Assembly: GCA_964519595.1 (NCBI GenBank)
Contig: CAZFJN010000001.1
Location: 86,270 to 150,269, forward strand
From: JANRKF01 sp964519595
Lineage (GTDB): Bacteria; Pseudomonadota; Alphaproteobacteria; Rickettsiales; SXRF01
Direction: 5' to 3'
Length of the DNA: 64,000 nucleotides
Part shown: piece by piece, positions 63,037-64,000 of the stretch
Layout of the letters: each line of letters opens with the position of its first letter
Numbering within the stretch: the first letter of the stretch is position 1
Notes under the pieces: model-generated
The model's input: only the letters and a program-made list of their open reading frames with translations
What the model was told of the DNA's origin: nothing
Databases searched by the model: none
Program-made: the position numbers and the translations under genes

Positions 63037-64000
<964 letters not shown>

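Overview
This 64 kb window is chromosomal sequence from an alphaproteobacterium, probably a draft or metagenome assembly, since it holds two runs of exactly 100 N (6875-6974 and 29711-29810). The assignment rests on gene content and order. The S10-spc-alpha ribosomal block carries adk between secY and rpsM. The ybgC-tolQRAB and pal-cpoB-tilS-ftsH sets are present, as is a plsY-dprA pair. I cannot name a genus. No rRNA, tRNA, CRISPR array, transposase, integrase or phage gene was seen.

Layout. 1-10.4 kb: an unfinished lipoprotein gene, an SDR-like protein, gatB-gatA (no gatC), dprA, plsY, then ubiB, era and nadC. 10.5-14.6 kb: a solitary SdhA-type flavoprotein and a stand-alone methyl-accepting chemotaxis protein. 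14.8-18.8 kb: ybgC-tolQ-tolR-tolA-tolB on the minus strand. 18.9-31.6 kb: a minus-strand Pel exopolysaccharide cluster in the order epimerase, GH114 pelA-like, pelB, pelD, pelE, pelF, pelG. It is preceded by two orphan genes and an AsmA-family gene (31.8-35.8 kb). 36.0-41.1 kb: pal-cpoB-tilS-ftsH on the plus strand. 41.1-48.3 kb: gamma-carbonic-anhydrase-like protein, argC, rpsI-rplM, pssA, rimO, an orphan gene and a TetR regulator. 48.3-64.0 kb: the ribosomal superoperon from rplQ back to tuf, which runs off the right edge.

How the genes work together. The Pel proteins would make, move and export a cationic GalNAc-rich polysaccharide. The epimerase supplies the sugar nucleotide, PelF polymerises, PelD (with a kept RxxD site) senses c-di-GMP, PelD/E/G form the inner-membrane complex and PelB is the periplasmic scaffold and outer-membrane pore. 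No pelC is present, and pelA is seen only as a GH114 domain before an assembly gap. The cluster lies between the two halves of what is usually one continuous Tol-Pal gene set, and the halves now point away from each other.

The most unusual property of the window is its load of short tandem repeats. Most spacers contain degenerate repeats with units of 7-22 bp, often 14 bp, and several genes (gatA, dprA, nadC, tolB, pelF, pelB, tilS, the AsmA gene) contain similar repeats whose units keep the reading frame. Three spacers inside the ribosomal operon fold into hairpins built from such repeats, and the first assembly gap falls inside one repeat tract.
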